A stretch of 64,000 bases of DNA from an uncultured Bacteroidales bacterium (GTDB lineage: Bacteria > Bacteroidota > Bacteroidia > Bacteroidales > SZUA-534). This document shows, piece by piece, positions 53,734-62,837 of this stretch. The notes below the pieces were generated by a model. The model was given only the letters and a program-made list of their open reading frames with translations. It was not told where the DNA came from and did no database searches. The position numbers were made by a program, and so were the translations under genes. The DNA is taken from assembly GCA_902790595.1 (NCBI GenBank), contig CADASL010000002.1, positions 387,384-451,383 of the forward strand. Reading direction: 5' to 3'. Each line of letters opens with the position of its first letter. The stretch's first letter is position 1.

Positions 53734-54264
53734 ATGATAATATCTAACGAACAGGCAGACTATTTAATTAATCTGAAAAAGAAGATTATTCAGAATGAAA
53801 CCGTTTTGGATAATCTTCCCATAGATCAGGAATTTCCAATGAACCTTCGATATGAATTGGTATCTGATGAGGATAATGATTTCTCATTTTTATGGGAGAT
53901 AACACAAAGTTCAAAAAATATGCTGAAGATGTCTTTGCACTTTCAAGAAGACGAAAGCAAGATAGGACTGCTTCGGTTAGATTATTATGGTACACACCAA
54001 AATCCTTTTACTGCCAAAGAAGACCTTCCTGAAAAATTTCAACCTTATATTGGAAAGTTTTTCACTTACGATGAATGCCATATGCATTATTATGTTGACG
54101 GATACAAACCATTGGCTTGGGCAGTGCCAATTGCGGATACCAATATTGAAACAAAAGAAATCACAGAAGGAGATGCTAATCGACAAATAATTTCTGCTAT
54201 TTTAGATTTTGCAAGAATAATTAACGTGGAAACAAAAATAACCATAAACGCTTTGTTGTTATGA
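53734..54264 (+). CDS. DUF6978-like protein
   Basis: 176 residues, AT-rich. Begins MIISNEQADYLINLKKKI; the middle has LRYELVSDEDNDFSFLWEITQSSKNMLKMSLHFQE and GLLRLDYYGTHQNPF, then FFTYDECHMHYYVDGYKPLAWAVP. From memory this fits the DUF6978 family, though I cannot verify it here. The last codons overlap the start of the DUF1828 gene (ATGA), so the two are translationally coupled and probably form one functional pair, possibly toxin-antitoxin or defence-related (inference). Confidence 0.65.
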   Translation: MIISNEQADYLINLKKKIIQNETVLDNLPIDQEFPMNLRYELVSDEDNDFSFLWEITQSSKNMLKMSLHFQEDESKIGLLRLDYYGTHQNPFTAKEDLPEKFQPYIGKFFTYDECHMHYYVDGYKPLAWAVPIADTNIETKEITEGDANRQIISAILDFARIINVETKITINALLL

Positions 54265-55052
54265 ACGAATGGTTTGAAAATAGCATTAATCAGTATTACC
54301 ACTGGTTAAAAGAAAAAACAGTTGTTAAAACCGACAATCAAACTGGTTGGTCTGTGGTATCCACGCCTTTTTTGGGGCTTTTCAACGACCCGATTGAAGT
54401 GTATATGAAAGCGCAGGGCGATACCATATTGTTGTCCGACGATGGTACCACACTTAAAAACCTGGATTTGGCAGGAGCCAATGTGACGCGTTCCCCCAAA
54501 AGAAAGGAGTGGCTTGATTTCATATTGTTGAATTATGGAGTTGAATTGCAAAATGATGAATTGTGTATTAGTGCAAAACAAGCCGATTTTCCGCAAAAGA
54601 AACATAATTTGATTTGCGCCATTTCGGAGATTTCTGATATGGAAATCACAGCAAAACATATTGTTTCTTCGTTGTTCAGAGAGGATGTCAAACAACTGCT
54701 TGACGAACAGAATATTATTTATACACCGCAATTTATCACCAAAGGAAATACTGGTATTGAATTCACATTTGATTTCCAGATAGCAGGAAGGGAAAAAGAA
54801 TTGGTTTTGAAGTCGTTCAATTCTTTGAATAAAATCAATGTCCCGAGTTTTCTATTCAGTTTGGATGATATTAGACCCGTTAGAGAAAAAACTTCTGGTA
54901 AAGAATTGTTGAGCCTGGCCGTGATTAACGACAGTGAAAAAGAGATAAAACCTGAATATATTAACGCTTTGCAGAGCAAGAATACAGATATTATTTTTTG
55001 GAGTGAGCGAAACAAGCCAGAAAACATTCAAAAACTTCGTATGGTGGCATAG
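54261..55052 (+). CDS. DUF1828/DUF1829 protein
   Basis: 263 residues. The N-terminal DUF1828 part runs WFENSINQYYHWLKEKTVV...GWSVVSTPFLGLFNDPIEVYMK...ILLSDDGTTLKNLDLAG, and the C-terminal DUF1829 part has RKEWLDFILLNYGVELQNDELCISA and the later FDFQIAGREKELVLKSFNSLNK. Activity unknown. It overlaps the preceding gene by 4 bp. Both genes have lower GC than hsdR and hsdM and were probably gained together inside the R-M island. Confidence 0.8.
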   Translation: MNEWFENSINQYYHWLKEKTVVKTDNQTGWSVVSTPFLGLFNDPIEVYMKAQGDTILLSDDGTTLKNLDLAGANVTRSPKRKEWLDFILLNYGVELQNDELCISAKQADFPQKKHNLICAISEISDMEITAKHIVSSLFREDVKQLLDEQNIIYTPQFITKGNTGIEFTFDFQIAGREKELVLKSFNSLNKINVPSFLFSLDDIRPVREKTSGKELLSLAVINDSEKEIKPEYINALQSKNTDIIFWSERNKPENIQKLRMVA

Positions 55053-55064
55053 ATACATTGAACT

Positions 55065-55229
55065 ATGATGATAAACATTGAAAAAAGTTGTATGTTTGGC
55101 AACCCAAAGAATCGGTTGTATTCTTTGATGCAATTTATTGATAATAAGCCCTTCAGGCGCGCCTTTGGCAGCATACTTGAGGGGCGTTTCTCATTTTATA
55201 GGGCAGCTAATTCATTCGTATCATTATGA
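55065..55229 (+). CDS. Possible small ORF overlapping hsdS start
   Basis: 54 codons from ATG 55065 (MMINIEKSCMFGNPKNRL) to TGA 55229. The stop overlaps the hsdS ATG as ATGA, an arrangement typical of coupled genes. The product is basic with aromatic residues and matches no family I know. The remaining 170-bp gap holds nothing else. It could equally be a chance frame. Confidence 0.35.
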   Translation: MMINIEKSCMFGNPKNRLYSLMQFIDNKPFRRAFGSILEGRFSFYRAANSFVSL

Positions 55230-56488
55230 CCACTATCCCCACACATAACAACACCCCCGCCCTTCGCTTCCCCGACTTTCTCAACGACGGGGAATGGGAA
55301 GTGAAAAGATTAGGAGATTGTCTAATACAAACACCAGATTATGGTATAAATTCATCTGCGGTTCCTTTTTCCAACAATTTGCCGACATATTTGAGAATTA
55401 CTGATATTTCCGATGATGGGCTGTTTATAAAGGAAAGCAAAGTTTCTGTTGATACGGTTTTATCAAAAGACAATTCGCTACAAGAAGGAGACATCGTATT
55501 TGCAAGAACAGGTGCAAGTGTTGGGAAAGTATATAAATATAGGGAATCAGACGGTCCGTTGGTCTTTGCCGGTTTTTTGATACGAATTAAACCAAATGAA
55601 TCTCAATTGAGTTCCGAATTCCTGTTTCAGTATTTGTTTTCAAGTACATATAAAAAATGGGTCGAGGTAACATCTACAAGGAGTGGACAACCAGGTCTTA
55701 ATAGTGCTGATATTTCTTCTTTGATGATTCCATTTCCCAAACTCGCCGAGCAGCAGCGCATCGCCGCCTGCCTTTCTGCAGCAGATGAAATGATAACCGC
55801 TACCAAAAGCAAACTCGAACAACTGAAAGACCATAAAAAAGGTTTGATGCAGAAACTTTTCCCCACCAAAGGCAAAAAACTGCCAGAACTGCGATTCAAG
55901 GGATTTGAGAAAGATGGGGAATGGAAGGAAAAGAAGTTGGAAGAATTAATTGAAGAGGTTAAAGAAACCATTACAGACACTACAACAATACCTTTGTATA
56001 GTTTAACCATTGAGGATGGTATAACTTCAAAAACAGAAAGATACGAGAGGGGATTCCTTGTGACCAAAAAAGATAATGCTTTTAAAGTTGTGTCCCCTAA
56101 TGATTTTGTTTCAAATCCTATGAATTTGCGTTTCGGGGCTGTTGGTTACAACCATAATCCTTTTAAGGTTTGTGTTTCGGGGTATTATGATGTTTTCAGA
56201 TTTAAAGAAACAGGTGTTACAGTATTTTGGAGCAATTACTTAAAAAGTGATTTGTTATTACATAAATACGATGAAATAGCAATCGGTTCTTTGATAGAAA
56301 AAAGAAGAATATATTTCTCTAATTTGCTAAATTTGAAATTATTAGTTCCTTCCATTCCCGAGCAGTGCAAAATAGCCGATTGTCTGACAACGATTGACGA
56401 AATGATAAATCAATACACCAATAAGGTTGCAATGTTGGAACAGCATAAAAAGGGATTGATGCAACAGATGTTTCCCAAAATGAATTGA
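55226..56488 (+). CDS. hsdS: Type I restriction-modification specificity subunit
   Basis: 420 residues with two target-recognition domains (about 10-185 and 225-385). Each is followed by a conserved helix: ADEMITATKSKLEQLKDHKKGLMQKLFP near 190-217 and IDEMINQYTNKVAMLEQHKKGLMQQMFP at the C-terminus. The internal repeat architecture implies a bipartite recognition sequence, which cannot be read from the protein. The two TRDs differ, so the site is asymmetric. hsdM starts 2 bp downstream. Confidence 0.95.
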   Translation: MTTIPTHNNTPALRFPDFLNDGEWEVKRLGDCLIQTPDYGINSSAVPFSNNLPTYLRITDISDDGLFIKESKVSVDTVLSKDNSLQEGDIVFARTGASVGKVYKYRESDGPLVFAGFLIRIKPNESQLSSEFLFQYLFSSTYKKWVEVTSTRSGQPGLNSADISSLMIPFPKLAEQQRIAACLSAADEMITATKSKLEQLKDHKKGLMQKLFPTKGKKLPELRFKGFEKDGEWKEKKLEELIEEVKETITDTTTIPLYSLTIEDGITSKTERYERGFLVTKKDNAFKVVSPNDFVSNPMNLRFGAVGYNHNPFKVCVSGYYDVFRFKETGVTVFWSNYLKSDLLLHKYDEIAIGSLIEKRRIYFSNLLNLKLLVPSIPEQCKIADCLTTIDEMINQYTNKVAMLEQHKKGLMQQMFPKMN

Positions 56489-56490
56489 CT

Positions 56491-58095
56491 ATGACACAAA
56501 ACAGACAAATAGAATTAGGCAAAACCCTTTGGAGCATCGCCAACAATCTGCGCGGTGCAATGATGGCGGATGACTTCCGCGATTATATGCTTTCGTTTCT
56601 TTTTTGGAAGTATCTGTCGGATAGTTATCTGAAATCCGCCAAAAAAGAATTGGGGTCAGACTATCCCCAGACCAACGATAACAATCCATTGCAAATTTGG
56701 TATCAGAACAATCCTGCCGATGTGGAATTGTTTGAAAATCAGATGCGCAAGAAGATTCATTACGTCATAAAGCCCGAATATCTTTGGAATAACATTGTTG
56801 AACTAGCCCGTACGCAGAGCGACGAATTGCTTGACACATTATACAAGGGCTTTAAATACATTGAAGAGAAGTCGTTTGAGAGTTCTTTTAAAGGGTTGTT
56901 CTCGGAAATAAATCTGTTTTCCGAGAAATTAGGCAAGAGCAATACCGAACGGAATAAACTGCTGTGGAAGGTTATCGGAACAATTTCAGAAGGCCTTGCT
57001 GACAGTGGCGTTGAGGGCGACTCGTTGGGCGATGCCTACGAGTATCTCATTGGTCAGTTTGCCGCAGGCTCGGGGCAGAAAGCGGGTGAGTTCTACACAC
57101 CGCAGATGATTTCAACAATCCTTTCGCGCATTGTCACACTCGATTGCCAAGACCCTGCGTCGGGCAAGAAAAAACGCATTGAAAACGTGCTCGATTTTGC
57201 TTGCGGTTCGGGTTCGCTGCTGCTCAATGTGCGCCACGAGATGGAAGGCTTCAGCATAGGCAAGATATATGGTCAGGAGAAGAATATCACCACCTACAAC
57301 CTTGCCCGAATGAATATGCTTTTGCACGGAGTGAAAGATGTTGAGTTTGAAATCCACCACGGTGACTCACTTGCCAACGATTGGAGCATACTCAATGAGC
57401 AGAATCCCGCGCAGAAGATGCAGTTCGATGCTGTGGTGGCCAATCCGCCTTTCAGCCTTCGTTGGGACCCAACGGAGGAAACCGCCAAGGATTTCCGTTT
57501 CAGCCGTTTCGGCGTTGCGCCCAAATCTGCCGCCGATTTTGCATTTCTGTTGCACGGCTTTCATTTTCTGAGCGACAACGGCACAATGGCGATCATTCTG
57601 CCGCACGGCGTGCTGTTTCGTGGCGGCAAGGAGGAAGTTATCCGTAAAAAACTGCTCGAAGACGATAATATTGATGCAGTAATTGGTCTGCCAGCCAACT
57701 TGTTCTATTCCACAGGCATTCCTGTTTGCATTATTGTGCTGAAAAAGTGCCGCAAGAACGACAAGATTTTGTTCATAAATGCCAGCGGTGATGAGCACTA
57801 CGAGAAAGGCAAGCGCCAGAACAACCTTCGAGACTGCGATGTGGAGAAGATTGTTGACACCTATCAGTTCCGCCGCGAGGAGCCGCGCTATTCGCGCCAG
57901 GTTTCGTTGCAGGAAATCAAGGAGAATGACTTCAACCTGAATATCACCCGCTATGTGAACCTGTCAAAAGATGAAGAAGAGATTGATTTGGCCGAAGTTA
58001 CAAAACGTCTTAACGAGTGTGACGCCAGAATTGATGCGGCACAAAACAAACTCAATGGCTATTTGAAGGAGTTGGGTTTGGATGAGTTGAAATAG
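56491..58095 (+). CDS. hsdM: Type I restriction-modification DNA methyltransferase subunit
   Basis: 534 residues from ATG at 56491 (MTQNRQIELGKTLW); an upstream in-frame TTG overlaps hsdS and is not preferred. Residues about 5-150 are the HsdM N-terminal domain, followed by the N6-adenine methyltransferase with AAGSGQKAGEFYTPQ, DFACGSGSLLLNV (SAM motif) and ANPPFSLRWDP (NPPF, near 316). With HsdS it methylates adenine in the recognition site. It ends the R-M island; a convergent glycosyltransferase follows. Confidence 0.96.
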   Translation: MTQNRQIELGKTLWSIANNLRGAMMADDFRDYMLSFLFWKYLSDSYLKSAKKELGSDYPQTNDNNPLQIWYQNNPADVELFENQMRKKIHYVIKPEYLWNNIVELARTQSDELLDTLYKGFKYIEEKSFESSFKGLFSEINLFSEKLGKSNTERNKLLWKVIGTISEGLADSGVEGDSLGDAYEYLIGQFAAGSGQKAGEFYTPQMISTILSRIVTLDCQDPASGKKKRIENVLDFACGSGSLLLNVRHEMEGFSIGKIYGQEKNITTYNLARMNMLLHGVKDVEFEIHHGDSLANDWSILNEQNPAQKMQFDAVVANPPFSLRWDPTEETAKDFRFSRFGVAPKSAADFAFLLHGFHFLSDNGTMAIILPHGVLFRGGKEEVIRKKLLEDDNIDAVIGLPANLFYSTGIPVCIIVLKKCRKNDKILFINASGDEHYEKGKRQNNLRDCDVEKIVDTYQFRREEPRYSRQVSLQEIKENDFNLNITRYVNLSKDEEEIDLAEVTKRLNECDARIDAAQNKLNGYLKELGLDELK

Positions 58096-58161
58096 GTACA
58101 AGGAAGAGTTCAACATCGGTTTTAAAAACACAATGTGAAACAGCAATATTGGAAAGAGCTA

Positions 58162-59097
58162 TTATTTTTCAACAGTCTCTTTCACAATATAAATAGGCCG
58201 GTGCTTCACCTCGTCGAATATATACCCGACATACTGCCCGATTATTCCTATCACAAATAATTGAATGCTGGCGAACGCGCTCATAAAAACAATCAGGGTT
58301 GTGTAACCCGAAACAGGCGTGTTGTATATCCACATAACAATCGAATACACAATCAGTATCAATGAGATACAACCAAAAATAACGCCGGCAATCAGCCCCA
58401 GCTGCAAAGGCAGTTTTGTGAACGACGAGATGGCCGTGAACGACAAACGAAGCAGTTTCAGAAACGAATATTTGCTTTTTCCGTCAATCCGGTTGTCGGC
58501 GACATACTCGATGGTTGTTTTCCGGAACCCGATTGTTTGAATAATGCCGCGCAGGAATCGCGTCCGTTCGCGATAGTCATTTTTCAGTACATCAGCCACT
58601 TTCCGCGATATAAGGAAAAAGTCGGAAGCGTTTTCGGCAAGTTTGGCGTCCGACATTCTGTTTATAATCTTGTAGAACAGTTTCGAATTCGATTTCTTGA
58701 CAAAACCGGCGTCTTTCCGCTCAACACGAACCATATTCACAATTTCAAAACCCTCCTCCCACTTGCTTACCATTTCTGGAATTTTTACGGGCGGATGCTG
58801 CAAATCGCTGTCCATACAAATTATGGCTCGGCCGTTGCTGTAGTCGATGCCGGCCATCATTGCCGCCTCGTGACCGAAATTCCGCGACAAGTCTATCAGC
58901 CTGATACGGTTGTCTGCCGATACTATTTTCTTGAGTATCAATGCGGTATTATCAGTACTGCCGTCATTCACAAAAACAATTTCGTACGACAACGGCATCT
59001 GCGAGAGCGTCTTGGTAAGCTCTGTGTAGCATCTTTCAATCCCCGGCTCCTCATTATATGCGGAAATCACAACTGATAAATCTACATCAACATCCAT
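58162..59097 (-). CDS. Polyprenyl-phosphate glycosyltransferase (DPMS/GtrB type)
   Basis: 311 residues from ATG at 59097 (MDVDVDLSVVISAYNEE); the frame opens 33 codons earlier with no family similarity. GT2 fold: SVVISAYNEE, EIVFVNDGSTDNT, ICMDSDLQHPP (DxD-like) and FGHEAAMMAG. Two C-terminal membrane helices (about 230-255 and 265-290) end in GQYVGYIFDEVKHRPIYIVKE, the typical GtrB/ArnC tail. It loads a sugar onto undecaprenyl phosphate for envelope glycans. It is divergent from yfhO, which may supply the next step. Confidence 0.93.
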   Translation of the reverse strand: MDVDVDLSVVISAYNEEPGIERCYTELTKTLSQMPLSYEIVFVNDGSTDNTALILKKIVSADNRIRLIDLSRNFGHEAAMMAGIDYSNGRAIICMDSDLQHPPVKIPEMVSKWEEGFEIVNMVRVERKDAGFVKKSNSKLFYKIINRMSDAKLAENASDFFLISRKVADVLKNDYRERTRFLRGIIQTIGFRKTTIEYVADNRIDGKSKYSFLKLLRLSFTAISSFTKLPLQLGLIAGVIFGCISLILIVYSIVMWIYNTPVSGYTTLIVFMSAFASIQLFVIGIIGQYVGYIFDEVKHRPIYIVKETVEK

Positions 59098-59217
59098 AAA
59101 TTCAATTTTAACGATTGCAAGAAAATTCTTTTTAACGGCAACAACTCTAACATTTTGTTGCTCTTGTACCCGCCCAGCCCCAGAATCGGTATTCAACTCC
59201 GCAATTTATAATTTTTG

Positions 59218-59225
59218 TACTTTTG
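59218..59225 (+). promoter_or_regulatory. -7 box upstream of the YfhO gene
   Basis: TACTTTTG fits TAnnTTTG, 70 bp before the start; the -33 box is not convincing. Confidence 0.4.
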
Positions 59226-59294
59226 CAAGCAAAATAACTAATATGGTTTTGCGAGCGCGCACTTGCACCATAACCACCTTATTTAAAGACTGAT

Positions 59295-61391
59295 ATGAAC
59301 TTTATCGAAGTTTTAAAAAGCAAGAAATACTACTTTTTTCTGCTGTTTGTTTGCGTTGCGGCCTGCTTTGGCACACTGATATACGCTCCCATATTCGATT
59401 TTGCCGACGAATTTTTTCCAAAACGATGGTCGATGATGAATGCTCTGGAGAATGGCTTTTGGCCGTTTTGGAGCCCATACAGGTCGATGGGCATCCCCGC
59501 CCACGCCGACCCTCAATCGTCGGTTTTCTACCTGCCTTTCTGGATTTTAGCCCTCGTTGGACATTACAATCCGTATTTCTGGGGCGCGGAATTTATCTTT
59601 CACGTTTATGTTGCCGGCTGCGGATTCTTTTGTCTGTCGCATCTGTTTTCAAAAAACGATAGAATTTGCTTTGTGGCGGCCTGCTGCTATATGCTGTCCG
59701 GCGTTTTCACCGGCAACACGCAGCACTATTCCTGGATTATAGCAATGGCCTGGCTTCCGTGGATTTTCCATTTCTTCTTTTCGGTGTTCGCGAATCCGAC
59801 AATTAAAAACTCCATTGGCTTATCTTTTTCATTATCACTATTGTTCACGGGCGGTTATTCCGGATTTGCCTTTATTTTGTTCTACTTTTTCATTGCGTAC
59901 GCCGCGGTCCGTTTCGTTAAACTGATTCGTCAGAAAGATTTTGCGTCAATAAAACCGTTGCTCTGCCAACTTGGCCTGTCGGTCGGGCTGTTTGTTCTGA
60001 TGGCGTTGCCGTCGCTCATATCGTTTGCCGAAACAACAAAATATGTAACCCGTGGCGACACTCTGACCTTTGAGCAGGCAACCGCCGTGGCTTTCGTGCC
60101 CAAAGCCTTGCTCACGCTCTTTTTCCCGTGGATGTCGGGTTACGACCGCGGTTGGATGCCGTTAGACATATCAATGCGGTCAATATTTATTGGTGTTCTC
60201 ACAGTCTATTTTTTCATTATCGGATTGGCTCAGAAGAAAAACACCAACGCCCTGATTATGCTGGTTTTTGGCATAATTTGCCTTCTGCTTTCGTTTGGGA
60301 ATCAACTGCCTGTCTATCGGTTGGCCTACAAACTTCCGTTTATCGGGATGCTGCGTTTCCAAACCATATTCCGCTGCTTCTTTATGCTCTCGATGCTCAT
60401 TTTCGCCATAATGGGAATGGAGGCGTTTGTGAGCGACTTCAACAAAAACCGGAAGTCATTTCTGTTGTTTCTGACGGCCGCCGGCCTGATGTATATCATT
60501 GTATTTGTGGCAAATGCCATACACATCGACACCGAAGCCATTAAGCAGCGCGACAACAGTTTCCATTGGGCTTTGCAATCGGCCATATACATTGCGATTC
60601 TGGCCGCTTCAGCTTGGCTGCTTTTGAAAAAGAGAGAAAACTCATTCAAATATTTATCGATTCTGATAGTTGCCGATATTATTCTGTCGAGTTGGCTGTG
60701 CCTTGCCTCAACGGGCTATCAGAAAAAATTCACAAACAAGCAGTTCTGTCAGGTTCTGGCGTCGGAACCAAAGGAATTTCCGGTGCCGGAAGGCGTGACC
60801 TCGTGCGAGGAGATACAACGCGGAAAAGACTACCACACGCTTTGGCAGAATTTAGGCTGCCTCACAAAGAAAATTGAATGGATAAGCCGCGACCCCTTCA
60901 AACTGAAAAATCACGAGGAACTGATAGAAAAATACATCGAAGAAGAGAAAACTCTCAGTCTGCCATCGGCTATTATTGTTCCAAGCGAGGTGGTGTACTC
61001 GGCAGAATCAATGCTATTCTCGACCGATACTGTTTACACTTCGCAAGCCGAAAACGCCAATCACTACAGCACTCCGGCAAACTGCGCCATCACCGCATTC
61101 GGACCCGGCAAAATTGAAATATCCACCGAAACTGAAGAATCGCGCCCGATTGTTGTCGCACAAATGTACTATCCGGGCTGGGAAGCTACACTTGACGACT
61201 CCATACCATTGGAAATCAGTGTAATGAACAAAGCTATGATGACTGTTTACGCGCCCCAAGGCAACCACACAATCCGAATGACATACAACCGAACCGACTG
61301 CAAAATAGCATTCATCATTGAGTGCCTGACCGTATTGCTGTCACTCTTTTTTGTCGGATACAAACAAATAAAAACATTTTCGTATCTTTAA
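59295..61391 (+). CDS. YfhO-family membrane glycosyltransferase-like protein
   Basis: 698 residues. About 12-14 hydrophobic segments occupy residues 10-480, followed by a soluble C-terminal part and a last helix (IAFIIECLTVLLSLFFVGY). The N-terminal loop FADEFFPKRWSMMNALENGFWPFWSPYRSMGIPAHADPQ is typical of YfhO, and the tail has the family's PGWEATLDD and NHTIRMTY-like elements. In Gram-positives YfhO adds sugars to lipoteichoic acid or its lipid carrier. Here it is divergent from a DPMS-type enzyme that could provide the sugar donor (inference). Confidence 0.9.
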   Translation: MNFIEVLKSKKYYFFLLFVCVAACFGTLIYAPIFDFADEFFPKRWSMMNALENGFWPFWSPYRSMGIPAHADPQSSVFYLPFWILALVGHYNPYFWGAEFIFHVYVAGCGFFCLSHLFSKNDRICFVAACCYMLSGVFTGNTQHYSWIIAMAWLPWIFHFFFSVFANPTIKNSIGLSFSLSLLFTGGYSGFAFILFYFFIAYAAVRFVKLIRQKDFASIKPLLCQLGLSVGLFVLMALPSLISFAETTKYVTRGDTLTFEQATAVAFVPKALLTLFFPWMSGYDRGWMPLDISMRSIFIGVLTVYFFIIGLAQKKNTNALIMLVFGIICLLLSFGNQLPVYRLAYKLPFIGMLRFQTIFRCFFMLSMLIFAIMGMEAFVSDFNKNRKSFLLFLTAAGLMYIIVFVANAIHIDTEAIKQRDNSFHWALQSAIYIAILAASAWLLLKKRENSFKYLSILIVADIILSSWLCLASTGYQKKFTNKQFCQVLASEPKEFPVPEGVTSCEEIQRGKDYHTLWQNLGCLTKKIEWISRDPFKLKNHEELIEKYIEEEKTLSLPSAIIVPSEVVYSAESMLFSTDTVYTSQAENANHYSTPANCAITAFGPGKIEISTETEESRPIVVAQMYYPGWEATLDDSIPLEISVMNKAMMTVYAPQGNHTIRMTYNRTDCKIAFIIECLTVLLSLFFVGYKQIKTFSYL

Positions 61392-61410
61392 CACGATTTG
61401 TGTTTGAGCA

Positions 61411-62823
61411 ATGAAAGTGTGGCTGAAAATATCGACCATTATTGCTGTCGGCGCTCTGCTTGGGGCCTGTCACCGGCAGCCGAGCGCCGATAACACCATT
61501 GGCCACGACCTTGACGCCATTGAGCAGCGCGGCACGCTTCTGGCATTAACCGACTACAACTCAATAAGTTATTTTACCTACCGTGGCACGCCGATGGGCT
61601 ATCAGTACGAACTGCTTCAAAACCTTGCAAGCAAGTTGGGGCTGAAACTCGAACTTGAGGTGTCGAACAATCTTGAGAAAGATTTCGATGACCTTGCCAA
61701 CCATAAAGTTGATTTGCTGGCCATCAACCTGACCGTGACTGCTGAACGGCAGAAACTGATGAATTTCACGTCGCCGATAATGGAAACGAGGCAAGTACTT
61801 GTGCAGTTGTCGGAAAGGCAGCGTCGGCGCAACAATCCCGACTACGACGGCTCGATGCAAATAAAAACACCGCTCGATATGGCCGGCAAGACCATTCACG
61901 TGGTCAAGAACTCGGCTTTCGCCGAAAGGCTGCGCAACATTGAGTCGGAAATCGGTGACTCAATCGACATTGTTGAAGTTGAGAATATTGATTCGGAGCA
62001 GCTTATCGAGCAGGTGGCACACGGCCAAATCGACTATTGCGTGACCGACGAGCCGGTGGCAATGATTAACAAAACCTACCACCCAGCGCTCGACATCAGC
62101 GTGGCGGTGTCGTTCCCTCAGAATATGGCGTGGGCCGTGAGCAAGGACAATCCTCAACTTTTGGAAGCCATAAACGAGTGGATTGCGGAGACAAAGGGCT
62201 CAACATTTCATATGGTGCTCTACAAAAAATATTTCAAAGACCCGAAAACACTCACGCGCGCGCAAAGTCCTTACCTGTCGTTCAAAGGCGGCAGCCTGTC
62301 GATTTACGACGACGCAATAAAAAAATGCAGCAAGATTATCGACTGGGACTGGCGGCTGCTGGCGGCGGTCATCTATCAAGAATCGCGGTTCAAGACCGAT
62401 GCGCGGTCGTGGTGCGGCGCCTATGGGCTGATGCAACTGATGCCTGAAACTGCGGCCCGCTATGGTATAGATTCCACTTCGTCGCCCGAAGCCAACATCA
62501 AGGCTGGCGTGAAATATCTGAAGTGGATTGACAAGCAACTGACTGATTCTGTGACTGATAAGAACGAGCGCACAAAATTCGTTCTGGCAGCATACAATAT
62601 TGGTTTAGGGCACATTCTCGACGCACGACGCGTGGCTCGGGCCAATGGCGGCAACCCCGATGTGTGGGACGACGGCGTGGATTTCTACCTGATGCACAAG
62701 TCGGAACCAACTTACTACAACCCCGACCTTGTGCGCTCGGGCTACTGCCGCGGCGATGAAACCTACAATTTTGTGCGCGACATTATGGAACGCTACCGAA
62801 TCTACACAACACTCATAAAATAG
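61411..62823 (+). CDS. MltF-like membrane-bound lytic transglycosylase
   Basis: 470 residues, starting with a lipoprotein signal (MKVWLKISTIIAVGALLGAC, Cys20). Residues about 35-275 are a solute-binding-protein type 3 domain (GTLLALTDYNSISYFTYRGTPMGYQYEL), and 295-460 is an SLT domain with the catalytic glutamate in AVIYQESRFKTDARSWCGAYGLMQLMPETA. This is the MltF architecture. It cleaves peptidoglycan glycan strands, leaving 1,6-anhydro ends. It starts 20 bp after yfhO and is followed by a GT2 gene after 14 bp. Confidence 0.94.
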   Translation: MKVWLKISTIIAVGALLGACHRQPSADNTIGHDLDAIEQRGTLLALTDYNSISYFTYRGTPMGYQYELLQNLASKLGLKLELEVSNNLEKDFDDLANHKVDLLAINLTVTAERQKLMNFTSPIMETRQVLVQLSERQRRRNNPDYDGSMQIKTPLDMAGKTIHVVKNSAFAERLRNIESEIGDSIDIVEVENIDSEQLIEQVAHGQIDYCVTDEPVAMINKTYHPALDISVAVSFPQNMAWAVSKDNPQLLEAINEWIAETKGSTFHMVLYKKYFKDPKTLTRAQSPYLSFKGGSLSIYDDAIKKCSKIIDWDWRLLAAVIYQESRFKTDARSWCGAYGLMQLMPETAARYGIDSTSSPEANIKAGVKYLKWIDKQLTDSVTDKNERTKFVLAAYNIGLGHILDARRVARANGGNPDVWDDGVDFYLMHKSEPTYYNPDLVRSGYCRGDETYNFVRDIMERYRIYTTLIK

Positions 62824-62837
62824 TGTGTATTAGTTAG

